A DNA stretch of 64,000 nucleotides from Phellopilus nigrolimitatus (taxonomy: Eukaryota; Basidiomycota; Agaricomycetes; Hymenochaetales; Hymenochaetaceae): assembly GCA_021029095.1 (NCBI GenBank), contig JAJOHG010000123.1, positions 20,047-84,046 on the forward strand. Direction: 5' to 3'. The notes beneath the pieces were generated by a model. It was not told where the DNA came from, made no database searches, and saw only the letters and a list, made by a program, of their open reading frames with translations. The translations under genes were made by a program, and so were the position numbers. Within the stretch, counting starts at the first letter, position 1; the number at the start of each line of letters is the position of its first letter. Below are positions 23,084 to 33,919 of this stretch, one piece after another.

Positions 23084-24793
23084 ATGCCCTTCGCCGTCTC
23101 TGCGGTCCCAGGCGATATCTGGTTCGAAATCGCATCGTTCTCAGTCTTAAAGGAGATACTTGTCTCTCGAGGCTGTATGTGTCCCCGATCCTTTTGCCTA
23201 ACTAAATGACGCATAAATCTAAATCTTGTTCCAGACATGCAAATTTCTTCGTGAGGTCGTCTCTAATAGATTCTTATGGCTAACATGCCTCCATGCGCTG
23301 GATCAAGACCATGCACCCGACCTACCCCGCCATGTCTCCATCAGTGACTTCATCTGGCAAGAACTGCGCACTATAGTCGTCCGTCCTCAGCGGCGCCGTT
23401 TTAACTGCACCGGCCCCAATCCGCTGCAAGCCAAACGAGAGACTACAATACACATTGGATCCGTGAACTCGGACGGTACACTTGGCGGACCGCTTGGTTA
23501 CGTCAGGGACATGGGGCTACTTCCTGGTGGTAAGCTCCTCCTTGTCCTTTGGTCTGAGAGCTACTTGCAGTGCTGGACCGAGCCGAGCGGCGAGTGTCTC
23601 TGGACTTACCGTCCGCATGCGTCATCTGAAGCTCAGGGCATACAACCACTGAACGTGTGTAGCTTCGCCTATGACATGCAGGCGGACGACGACGTGCGAA
23701 TGCTCGTGGTAGGCGAACCTGTTGACGGGCATGCCGGTCGAAGGTAAGACATACGATGTCTGCGAATCATTTAAACTACCATGTCGTACTGATACTTCAC
23801 TGCTGTTCAGGACTCTCGAGATACTCCAATTCTCGCCCCGAGAAAAGAATCTTGTACCGCTTTACGAGTGCAAGCCGGAAGAACTTGATAAAACATACGG
23901 ACCAGTGAGATTTGCAGAGATAAGTGGCGATGTATCGGCAGCCTACACGGAAGACCATCTTGTGCCAACATTTTGGAAGGAAGACCGCTCTGTTGTGCTC
24001 CTCCATGTGTGTATCTACTTCTTATGCATGGGCGTGGGCTGAAATGGACTGACGCTTTTCTGTGCAGAGTGTCTTCAAAAGCGTAGACTTGGTAGACGAC
24101 TATCTCATCGGGGTACTCGATGTCCGAGGGAGCATGTCAATCATTGCCATTCTCATTTCGTCCGTATGCAACATCCAGTTTAGTGCCTCCGCATCACAAA
24201 CGACACAGATTCTGATACTCGGCCATGACATTCCTTATGCCAGCTGCCTCTTTCCGCCTCGCCCACATTTGCGTTGGCTGAAAGCTGGACTGTCCTTCTG
24301 CACATTCTACTGGAAGTCAGACGTGGAACGAAAACGAAGTGGCATCATGATCACCGTGTTGCTGGACGTATTGAACGAAGAACTCCGTCGCAACTACTCG
24401 GTACTGGACTATTTCCGCTTGGAGACCGCCACAGACACAACCAACACGCCCGAGTCCGGGGTTCTTCTTCCAAACAGCGACATTCCACACCTCACGCACC
24501 TCGAGCATCCGGGGTCTGTGGCCTTGGACCCGCTTCCCGGAATAAGCGCATACAGCCAAGTAAGCGCGCCCTCACAGACCGGCCTGATGGCGATCATGTC
24601 CCACTGCGGTGCCCGCTTCCGCGACCCCGCAAAAATCGTGTGCATGCTTGCGGTCATCTCTTGTGCGAACGAAGTGGCGCTCTGTACATTCGAAATGCCG
24701 CGTGCGGTCAGCGTGAATGTGGAGTTCTACAGTGGAGCGTTGTGCTTCGCGACGGTGGATGCGAAATCGGTTGTCATCCAGTATCTAGATTGA
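23084..24793 (+). CDS. F-box/propeller-like protein B4, exon 1 one base too long
   Basis: Exons 2-4 (23235-23743, 23811-24006, 24068-24793) are open, phase-consistent and end with VVIQYLD. They encode the second half of the F-box (TCKFLREVV), the WD-like LQCWTE and the propeller-like C-terminus. Exon 1 (23084-23174) starts normally, MPFAVSAVPGDIW, but is 91 nt where B2, B3, B5 and B6 have 90. An extra base before TCTCTCGAGG puts the normal splice out of frame. A weak upstream donor (GTCTCT at 23162) would restore the frame with loss of four residues; this is possible but unproven. B4 is the most diverged member in exon 4, and its exons 2-4 have no other damage, so it is either a very recent pseudogene or a spliced variant. 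Confidence 0.65.
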
Positions 24794-26120
24794 GGCTTTG
24801 CATTTTGACTGAATTCATGTTCAGTATGCGCTCGTAGAGTACTGCTTGTCGATGAAAACATTGTACAGAAAACCCTAATCCTCCGGGTACAATTAACTTT
24901 CGAGCTCAGCTCCTGCTCTCAAATTTATTTCTTGGTAGCGTGCGCATGCCTGAAACCATGGCCATTGCATGCTCTCCGCAGCCAATTATGTACAGCAAAT
25001 GTAATGGTAAGTATTTACGTTTCTTACAGCATTTTCTTCTATTCTCTTACATACTAACGGTCTGAGTCAATCCATCCCTACTTATGGTTAGCGGCAATTT
25101 CCGTTCCTTTTCCCTGGCCGCAAGTTTTCAAAAACACTAATTTAACGCTTCACTCTCTGGAAACCGCCGCCACGCTTCGGATCCGAGTCGCGTTCACTAT
25201 GAGTCATACTATGAGCTGCATCGTGACGCGCTTGCGATCAACGAGCTTTTCTCTTTTCAGTGTATCTCAGGGGGCTCGCAATTAGAGACGTTGTCCGAGA
25301 AAACAAAGAAAGCTGGTTATCTTCGGCCTCTCCGTTGTCTTCCACCATACTCACCGCCCGCCCGATCTCGTTGAGCCGTATTGTGATGAGGAACACTGTC
25401 AGACTCTCGAGGGGCCTCTACCGCGCTTGAGTGTATCCTGTCGCGCTTCCAGCGCCCCGGACCAGTTCGGACTTGAAATCCCAGCCGATCGCCTGCACGA
25501 CTAGGGGAACACGGTCGCGAACCTCCGCCCGCGAAACAACCTCCACAGGTTCACTCGTTCCGTTTCCCTCGTCCTTCCAACGTCCTGCGCTCTACTGCGC
25601 GACCAAAGTTTCTCGAAGCAGGCAAGCTAACTCGGAGCTCCCCGTGTCGCCGTAACGTTCCATAGCGTAGGATATGTTGTACTAAACACTGGATCTCTTC
25701 GTTCCCATATGGTAGCTTATCGTTTCTCAATTGCGATCCCAGTTAATCATCGTGCTCTTGAGAACCTGCGGCTATGAGAAAGTGAAATAGCCGCTGACAA
25801 TCAGTAGGGGGTAATTTACTCAGGTCGGTTTCTGCGTGAGCATGTAAGAGAACAGAAGAAAAGGGCGGAAGAAAATGCGAGCATTTACCATTATATTTGC
25901 TGTAAACTCGTTATCTGCAGAGGACATGCATGTAGTGGGGAACGACTGGCTTCAAAGCAGACGCGCGCAACCAAGGAAGATGATTGAGAGCCGGAGCTGG
26001 GCTCGAAATTCTATTACGCCTCAACATTTCATTTATTTACTATACAACATTTCCATCAACAAGCAGTACTGAGTGCTCTGCGATTATGATATGCTGTCTT
26101 CCGGAAAACAATACAAAGCT
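24794..26120. repeat. convergent 3' flanks of B4 and B5
   Basis: B4 (+) and B5 (-) end tail-to-tail. 24990-25130 and 25780-25920 are inverted copies of the B 3' flank, and 25490-25620 is a piece of repeat R. No gene seen. Confidence 0.6.
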
Positions 26121-27776
26121 TCAGTCAAAGTACTGGATGACGATGGTTTTAGAATCCTCCATCACAAAGCAGAGCGCGCCGCTGTAGAACTCCACTTTTG
26201 CACTGCGAGCGTGCGGCATGTCGAGTGTGCGGCGTACCACTTCTCCCCCGCAAGAGACAGCGAGCATCCACTCCTTCTTTGGGGGGACTCCCCATTCGGA
26301 ACCACTGAAGAACTTGATCACCATCGAGCCAGCCTGAGAAGGCCGGCTCACGCTACTGAACAAGCTAGGGTGCTGATACACAATTATAGTCCCCGGACGC
26401 TCAAGGTGCATGATGAATGGAAGGTGGTCATTTGCCCCGAACTCGGACTTACCGGCTGTATCTGTAGGTATATCCAAGAGGAAATAATCCACGGTAGGGC
26501 AAGCTCCAGAGTCGTTACTGATGTCCACCGACATGGTGATATTGATGCCTTTTCGTTTCCGTTCCGCTTCGGACTTCCAATGGAAGGTGCAGATGGACAA
26601 CTTTACAGGACCGTGGCCATGACCCGGTGTATGCGGGATGAGGCAGCTGTAATAAGGAATGTCACGCCCTAGTGTCAGAGCCTGCACCATGCACGAGCCA
26701 GAGGCACTAGGCCAGAAGTTGCGTAAGGACGAAAGGGAAATGGCAATGATTGACTCGTTTGGATAGTCTAACACGCCAATGATAAAGCCATCCACCAATT
26801 GTACGTCTACGAGTTGACACTGCAGAAAGCAAAGTATCAGTCCATTTTAACTCTCGCCTTTCATGAGATGTGGTTACACACGTCAAAAATGACGACGGAG
26901 CGTTTTTCTTTCTAAAATGTCACGAGAAGCTTTCCCAATATGGAGACTGCCAATACGTCGCCACTCAACCTTGCAACCTCCACTGATCTCATCATGGGAT
27001 CAGCTTCTGTCTGGTACGTGTAAAGCGGTTCTTCAGACGTTCCTCGGGGCGAGACTTGGAATATCTCGAGAGTTCTGATCAGCAGTAAATCATCAGTATG
27101 GCACAGCAGTTTAGGTGTTCAGTTAATACCGTATGTCTTACCTTTCGCCGGTATACCAGCCAGGAGGTTCGCTCACCACGAGCACGCGCACATCGTCATC
27201 CGCCTGCATTTCATAAGCGAATCCCGCCCCTTGCACGATGCAAGAGTCAGGTGGACGGTAAGTCCAGATACACTTGCCGGCCGGCACGGTCCAGCACTGC
27301 AAGTATCCCGAAACCCAGAGGACTAGGAGGAGCGAGCCGCCAGGGAGCAGCTCCATATCGTGAACACGGTCATGTTTTCCTCCAGGTTCGTCGTCCGAGT
27401 TCTCGGATACGACGCATATTGTAGTTTCGCGTGTGTGTCGCACGGCGGGGCCGGTGCAATTGAGAAGGCGCCGGTGCGCGCGCACGACTAGGGTGCGTAG
27501 TTGTTCCAAGGTGAGGTCACTGATAGAGACATGGTGGGGTAAATCGGGTGCATGGTCTTGTTCCAGCGCACGGAGGCGTTCTAGCCAGAAGAATTTGTTT
27601 AAGACTGCCTTACGAAGAGACTTGCATGTCTGAAACAAGAATTAGAGAGAGATCTACAGTCAGACAAGCATATTGGGAACACGCACAGCCTCGAGAGCTA
27701 GGAGTGCCTTGAACTCCAAGAACATGGCGATTTTGAACCAGATTTCATTTGGAACTGCAGAGGAGTCGAGAGGCAT
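26121..27776 (-). pseudogene. F-box/propeller-like family B5, one in-frame stop
   Basis: All four exons are present and phase-consistent: 27776-27687, 27629-27142, 27074-26882, 26819-26121 (490 codons). The protein has the split F-box (AVPNEIWFKIAMF / TCKSLRKAV), the WD-like LQCWTV and the C-terminal VVIQYFD-type end. The only lesion is TAG at 26914-26912, where relatives encode Trp in TFWKE. A product ending there would keep the F-box and first blades but lose the last half. It may be a recent nonsense allele or a read-through candidate. Intron 2 is identical to that of B7. Confidence 0.8.
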
Positions 27777-28520
27777 CTCTGAATGGACCATTGTACACGG
27801 CAGGACTTGCATTTTTATATGCTTCATGCAGTTTGCGCCAGGCTCGTAACCAGCAACGATGTGGCGGTTCCTCCGTGGTGGATGGCTGCGGGCATAAGTT
27901 CGCGCGGGGGTTGGAAGCAGAGCTGTCGGGACTCGCGATCATTGCGGTAGGCTCGTGACCAGTGTGGCGACTGGTAGGCGCACTCAAAATTCTTGTGGAC
28001 AAACCATATTCCTCAGCTTACCTCCCTTGGCGTTCCGTCCGCTTCTCCTTTCCTCAGTCTCCATGAGGTGCCTTCGGGACTAGTCCTCGTGCGCTGCTGA
28101 ATCCGAGCTCAAGCCCGAGTGAATTAGACGTTACTATGAGTACCACGCCCAAGCTCCCTCCTCGCGCGTCTGTACTCTTCAGTGGTGTACAACCATGCAT
28201 TCTATGTCTCATCCTCAAGACAACCGAACTCCGGCGAATTTCGACGGCTTGCTTCGTGAGAAGCTAGACAGCGCTATTGTGCAATTCCGAGTTGACTAAC
28301 TCATCCCCGAGCGGGTGAGAGCTTGCGCACGCGCTGGTGAAGGAGTGCGACTCGGCACATTCATAGAGTTCATCATATAGACCCAGTTGACAGTCATTGT
28401 AACTTCAGATTCAGAACGGACTGTGCTTTTCAAGTGTATTGGATAGCACAAGGACAGCGGAGTGATTTTTTCACCGAGCGTGGGACCATGCACGTGATCA
28501 TGCACGTGACATTTGCCGCT
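27777..28520 (-). repeat. family B 5' flank (upstream of B5) with paired CACGTG boxes
   Basis: 27777-28160 is the standard B 5' flank; 28210-28340 matches 14400-14520. CACGTG palindromes at 28491-28496 and 28503-28508 repeat with the same 12-bp phase as at 14229-14246. Confidence 0.65.
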
Positions 28521-28900
28521 GCAAGACGCAGCACTTTCGTAGAGTACTGCTTGTCGATGGAAATGCTATATCGTAAATAATGATATGACGAGGTGCAATT
28601 GGAATTCGAGTCTAGCTGATATTTCCAATAATATTCCTTGGCATCGAGCGTCTGCCCTCTTCAAAGCTCAAACACATCATTCCCCATCTAATTGCCCTCC
28701 GCAGCTAACAAGTTTACAGGTAGCGTTTGATCAAAATCGCGTTTTCTTCTATTCTCTTACATGCTCATGCGAAACCGATCTGAGTAAATATCTGCCCCTA
28801 CTTATGGCTAGCGGCACTTTCAGTTTCGTAAAGGCGGTGCCGCGGGCCGTAGGTTCTCAAAGCACTCGGATCACAAGCTCACAAAAGCAGCTGTAAGGAC
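28521..28900 (+). repeat. orphan family B 3' flank (relic of a lost gene)
   Basis: From about 28537 the sequence (TACTGCTTGTCGATGGAAATG onward) is the plus-orientation 3' flank of a B gene, as after B2, but no B coding sequence precedes it. The simplest reading is that a plus-strand B gene was deleted here, leaving its 3' flank fused to the 5' flank of B5. Confidence 0.65.
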
Positions 28901-29318
28901 AAAGTAAACAATTTGAGAATCGACTTGCAGCGGCCCATCTGTCAATCTGGCGCCAATCACCGTGTCTCGGACACTCTCAAATGTTCTACTCATTTGTCAA
29001 ATAGCACGAACAGACCGTCTGAAGACGAGACGCGGGTTAAAGAGGGGCTAGAGGCTATTTCAACATGTATACGCCATATCTGAACCTAAAACTTTCCGTT
29101 GGACACTTGACCTAGTCCGTTCCCGTCCTTCCGGATAGCCGATGACTAGGTGCATGCTATTGGGGCAACATGGATGCCCATCTGATTGTTTTCGTAGGGT
29201 ACAGCACAGCGCATTGTTGATCGCTGTAATTACTATTGGTACATTGCGTTTTCGTGGAATCGACCATTCATGCATTTCCTGTCGAGAATAGAAATTAGAT
29301 GTAAAATGATGATCGGCT
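28901..29318. other. intergenic, 3' of the mitochondrial protein gene
   Basis: Unique sequence with no recognisable gene. Confidence 0.5.
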
Positions 29319-29993
29319 TCATGGCTTCATACCGCCAGCGTCCTTCTCCTGCGGGCCCTCGTCCCTTTCGGGCGAGTCCCTAAGTGCGTCCCGCTTCGTG
29401 CCTCCATACCGCAGCGTCTGTTCCTTCTGGTCCTTCTTTTCCGTCCCGTTCTCCTCCGTCTCCACCGGCGGCTGGTACGGCTCGTCCTGGCTGACGGTAG
29501 CGTACTCCGCCTGCGGATGCGCGTACTGCTCGTTCGGGCGGTGCGCGGCCGCGTTCTCGCCGTCGACCTGGTGCGTCTTTGAGGACGCGGGCGGGCGCGT
29601 GTCGACCTCCTTGAAGTAGTGCTCCGCGGTGTGCTGCTCCTTGCGGCGCCCCGCCGACGTGTGCAGCCCGCGCTTCGCGTCCACGCCCGCCGCGCCGCGC
29701 GCCGCATTCTTCTTCTCCGCCCGCTCGGCGAGCGTGCGCGACGGCAGCTCGGGCTCAGGCGCGGCGTTCCCCGCGCCGCGATCGCGGCCCGCCTCGCCGC
29801 CCTGCGGCGACGCGGCGTGCTTCAGGTGCGCGTTCTGCTCGCCGTGCGTGTATTCGCGCGGGTGTCGCGCCGCCGCAGGCGCGGTGCCGCGCGTCTTGTC
29901 TGGCGGCATGAAGGGGCGCGGCGAGGTGTGGAAAGCGCGCGCGAGCGAAAGACGGGCGGTGGATGATTTTCTGAGGGCGTGCGTCATGTACAT
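29319..29993 (-). CDS. small mitochondrially targeted hypothetical protein
   Basis: Single-exon frame of 224 residues with strong GC-rich codon bias. The N-terminus is a textbook mitochondrial presequence: Arg/Ser/Ala-rich, no acidic residues, with ARAFHTSPRPF around the likely cleavage site. The mature part is very hydrophilic, rich in Glu, Lys, Arg, Gln and Pro, and lacks TM helices, so it is probably disordered or helical and in the matrix. I do not recognise a family. It is the only single-copy, non-F-box gene inside the B array and its flanks are not duplicated. Long open frames on the opposite strand (29619-30063) are GC-bias shadows. Confidence 0.8.
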   Translation of the reverse strand: MYMTHALRKSSTARLSLARAFHTSPRPFMPPDKTRGTAPAAARHPREYTHGEQNAHLKHAASPQGGEAGRDRGAGNAAPEPELPSRTLAERAEKKNAARGAAGVDAKRGLHTSAGRRKEQHTAEHYFKEVDTRPPASSKTHQVDGENAAAHRPNEQYAHPQAEYATVSQDEPYQPPVETEENGTEKKDQKEQTLRYGGTKRDALRDSPERDEGPQEKDAGGMKP

Positions 29994-30031
29994 GGCGGCG
30001 GGTGCTGAAGAGCGATCAGCTTCATTTCAAG

Positions 30032-30062
30032 GTGATGTCATACGTATGTACATACGTATGTA
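30032..30062. promoter_or_regulatory. duplicated palindrome upstream of the mitochondrial protein gene
   Basis: About 40 bases before the start codon the sequence has TGATGTCA (a CRE-like octamer variant) followed by two CATACGTATGTA units in tandem; each CATACGTATG is itself a palindrome. The position fits a promoter element; the factor is unknown. Confidence 0.45.
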
Positions 30063-31296
30063 AGTGATGGGGTATGCCGGAACAAAGGCTGCCGCGCCGG
30101 ATCAAATTCTGATCAAGTCCGACTCGTCCCCGACGCACGGCCGCGATAAAAGTTTGAAGGAAACTCGTCTTTCGAAAACCAACGATTTTCTTACTTAGAT
30201 GCCGACGAATTTAAACACTCGACCACGATAATCTCGCAGTCCAGCTTGTATCATACAAATGTGGATGCACTCAAGACGTCGTTGTTGGCAACTACTGCCA
30301 TTGTTTTGTGCTTCACTGTCTTCTCGAGACCTCAATCCACTTCCTAACGCAGTTGTACATGTCTGTTTCCACTGGCGGTCTCTCCTATTCGCTCCCATGA
30401 GTATTGGGAGCATGGAGTACGCGGACTTGTTTGGTTCGGATAGGGAGCTGGGGTCGTATCACGGAAGCTTGCGCTAGCCAATTTAAGCGTCGTCCCAATC
30501 ATGTAAAAGTGCAGAAGGTCGGCGCTGAGGGATTCCTCAAAAGACGGGCTTGATAGTAGACGAAAATAGTGTCGAGTGCTAGAAGGTATATATCCGCCAC
30601 TCAAGGATACTTTGACAGAATGCTTACTCGAGGTTTCGTTGGTGTCGAGCCCGAGTAGAATTTAGTGGACTTGTCAGAGAGTTTCTGAGCTCGCGGCCGT
30701 TTCGGCCTGTGCCATTGCGTGGTTGAATAACAGCTTATCTAGTGCTGCCCCTGTTTCATACTAAAAACCATGCGCGCCGCTGCACAGAGGTACTTTCTTC
30801 GATTCTGAGAGGTAATGATGTCTGATGCTAGCTCAACATCAGCATCAAAAGTAATAATCAGAGCATCATATACGCAAGTTCTAGTAAGCTCTATCAAAGC
30901 ACGCGTGCAATGTAAATCGTGGGCAGTATTAAATCAAGAAATGGTAATAATCAAAAGATGGAAATAAAGTAAAGCGGTAGAGAGTATGGTCGAGGGAGGT
31001 TACTTACTGAGATCGGTTGAGCATGAGCATGTAAGAGAATAGAAGGAAACGCGACTATGATCAAACGCTACCTGTAAACGTGTTAGCTGCGGAGGGCAAT
31101 TAGCGGGGGAATGATGTGTTTGAGCATTGAAGGGGACAGATGCGCGCTGCCAAGGAAGATGAATGGAAACATGAGCTGGACTCGAATTTCAATTGTATCT
31201 TAGGATTTTTATGTAGTGTATCCATTGACAAGCAGCACTCTACGATTAATTGAGATCATGCGTCTATCGAACATGAATTCGTCGTAATACAAAGCC
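30063..31296. other. intergenic, with A-type and B-type 3' flank relics
   Basis: 30063-30770 is unique and has no recognised gene. 30870-30960 resembles the family A 3' flank (41728-41820). 30990-31296 is the B 3' flank downstream of B6. Confidence 0.5.
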
Positions 31297-32977
31297 TTAT
31301 TCAAAATACTGGATGACTACAGATTTCGCATCCTTCGTCACAAAATAGAGCGCGCCACTGTAGAATTCCACTTTCGCTTTGGCAGTGTGCGGGATGTCGA
31401 GCGTGCGATATTCTAATCTTCCCTCGCCAGAGACGGTAGCGAGCAGCCAGACGGCTCCCGGGACGTCTTCGGGGAGGGAAGTATTGCGGAACTTGAGTAA
31501 CATCGAGCTAGCCTGCGAAGGCCGGCTCACGAGGCTTTCCGTGGTATTGTGCGCGCCCAAGATCACAGTCCCCGGGCGCTCAAGATGCGTGATCGATAGA
31601 AGTTGGTTATTTGTCTCGGACTCGGGTATGCCAGTTGTATCTGCAGTGGTCTCTAAGAGGAAAGAGTCCAGTTCAGAGCACGGTCGAAAAGCTTCTTGGT
31701 TGAATAAGTCCACCGACATGGTAATAGTGATGCCTTTTCGCTTTTGTTCCGCTTCTGGCTTCCAATGAAAGGTGCAGATTGACAGCTTTTCATCAGACCA
31801 GGGATGAACGCACGGGATGAGGTAGCTTGCATGGGGAATGTCACGCTCCAGTGTCAGAATCTGTGTCGCACCTGGCGCGGAAGCACTAGGCCGGATGTTG
31901 CGTATGGATGAAAGCTGAAAGGCGATGATTGACTCGTTGCCCTGGCGGCCGAACACGCCAATGATATAGCCATCTACAAGGTGTATATCTTTGCAAAAAC
32001 ACTGTACAGAAGAAAAGAATCAGTCCATTTCATCTAGCCGGCTCTCATAAGATGTGGATACATGCGTTGCGGATTATGACAGAGTGGTCTTCTTTCCAGA
32101 ATGTCACAAGAAGATCATCTGTTGAGCGGGCTGCCCATACGTCGCCACTTAACTTTGCCAATTGTACGCGTCCGCCCATTATATTAAAATGTTCCTTCTT
32201 GTACCTGTAAGGCTCTTCAGCGGTCCTTCCTCCGGGCGGGATTCGGAATATCTCGAGAGTGCTGCTCATCAGTAAAACATTAGTATGGTATAGTAGTTTG
32301 AATGTTCCGTTGACATCGTATTTCTTACCTTTCGCTGGTATCCCCATTAGCAGATTCGCTCACCGCGAGCACACGCACGTCGCCGCCCGTTTGCATGTCG
32401 TAAGCGAAGTTGCGCACGCCCAGCTCCCGCGTATCAGGTGGGGCATCCAGACGGTGACTCCAGACACACTCCCCGCCCGGTACGGTCCAGCACTGCAAGT
32501 CGCCATCAGACCGAGTGCCTAGGAGGAGTGCTCCGCCAGGGAGCAGCTCCACGTCCTTGATATCGCCATATGATACACCGGGTGTACCGTTTGAGTTCAC
32601 AGAACCAAGACGTATTGTGGTTTCGCGTGTGGGCCGCGTCGGGGCGGGACCGGTGCAATTGAGACGACGCCGGTGTGCGCGCACGACTAGGATGCGTAGT
32701 TCTTCCCAGGAGAGGTCGCGGGTGGAAACTTGGCGAGGCAGATTGGGTGCATGGTCTTGATCCAGCGCACAGAGGTGTTCTAGCCAGATGACTTTGTTGG
32801 AGACCACTTCGCGAAGAAACTTGCACGTCTGAAACAAGAATTAGAGAATCGGATTGACAGTCAGACAAACATATTGGATACACGCACAGCCTCGAGAGAC
32901 AGTACTTCCTTTAAGCCTAAAAACGAAGCGATTTCGAACCAGATATCGTTTGGAATTGCAAAAACGTCGAAAGGCAT
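31297..32977 (-). CDS. F-box/propeller-like protein B6, open frame with GC donor
   Basis: Exons 32977-32888, 32828-32329, 32261-32066 and 32001-31297 sum to 496 residues with all phases correct. The split F-box (AIPNDIWFEIASF / TCKFLREVV), WD-like LQCWTV and terminal VVIQYFE are present. Intron 3 begins GCATGT where relatives have GTGTGT. GC-AG introns exist in fungi, so the gene may be active, possibly with inefficient splicing. Without splicing, translation runs into the intron and ends at CIHIL, a product lacking the last 235 residues. Apart from this the gene is undamaged. Predicted role as for B3: an SCF adaptor with a propeller-like substrate domain. Confidence 0.75.
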
Positions 32978-33400
32978 TGCTGAATGATTCGATGGTCAAT
33001 ATATATAGCAGGGCTTGCATTTTGTATGCCTCACGCAGTTTGCACCAGCCTCGTAACCAGTTACCATGTTGCAGATACTCTACGACGAAGGGTACAAACG
33101 TAACTTGGCGCTGGTCAGGAAGCAAAGTTGTCGAGATCGATGGGGTGGGGAATGGCTACGTGGCTAGGTTTGCGCGGAACAGGAAGCAAAGCGGTCTGGC
33201 CGCACGATCATCGAGGCAGGCTCGTAACAGGCACACTCAAAGAGTGGGAAGACCTTCCCCCGCTTCGAGCACGCGCGTCCTGCGATCTCATTCCTCAGCT
33301 TGCCTCTCTTGGTGTTCTGTCCGCTTCTCCCTTCCTCGGTCCCTGGGCAATGCCCTCCGGATTAATCTTCGTAAGCTTCTGAATCCGCGCTCGAGCACAA
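32978..33400 (-). repeat. family B 5' flank (upstream of B6)
   Basis: Carries the diagnostic TTTGCACCAGCCTCGTAACC block, diverged from the other copies, and the GCTTCTGAATCCGCGCTCGAGC segment at its far end. Confidence 0.65.
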
Positions 33401-33830
33401 GTTGATCTCGAGAGCCTCTGACCGCGTAGCAGGCGCGCGGGACGTTGCAGGAGCAAGGGAACGGCGAGTGGACGCACGGGAGGTGTTTCGCGGGCGGAGA
33501 TTCACGGTTAGCTTGTATTCGAGCATGCAATCGGAGGGAGAGGATGTTCGCATACGCGGTCGCGCCCCTCCCTCTCCCAGCGCGCATGCATTCTTCCGCA
33601 TGCTCCGAGTCGTTTTCAGCGCGACCGCCCCGCGCGCTCTCAGAACCAGGAGAAAACATCAGTGTCGCCGTAAGCAGCAGCAGCCATGGCATGTTGCCCG
33701 CCGCCCGTCGTGTCGATATGTGCGCTCGTGCATTTCCCCGGTGATGCGCTTGTCCTGACCGCGCACCTGGCCTCACGCGTTTCGCGCCCCAGACAGCTTA
33801 TGTCAGCACAGACGAACAACCCGAGTGTCA
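33400..33830 (+). repeat. GC-rich repeat element R, copy 3
   Basis: Direct copy of 13690-14150 from GCGTAGCAGGCG through CATACGCGGTCGCG and the GCAGCAGCAGC run to CGCGCCCCAGACAGC, with small indels. Long minus-strand open frames across it (33288-33776) are not conserved in the other copies. Confidence 0.6.
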
Positions 33831-33919
33831 CGTCCCACGCATGATGTACGCCTTCTTAGGGACTAGCACGGTAAGGCTCCATCCGCCATCCGTATCCACG
33901 GATAGGCTTTCCCACGGAT

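Noticed and set aside
29619..30063. Long plus-strand open frames opposite the mitochondrial protein gene
   Set aside because: GC-rich third positions of the minus-strand gene create them; composition is Arg/Ala-rich without motifs, and the minus-strand frame has a clear presequence.
8845..33400. Repeated B flanks as LTRs of a retrotransposon
   Set aside because: They lack TG/CA ends, a primer-binding site and a polypurine tract, and flank F-box genes without any pol sequence.
33288..33776. 162-codon minus-strand frame
   Set aside because: It lies across repeat R and B 5' flank; the equivalent frames in the other copies are broken and differ, so it is not conserved coding.
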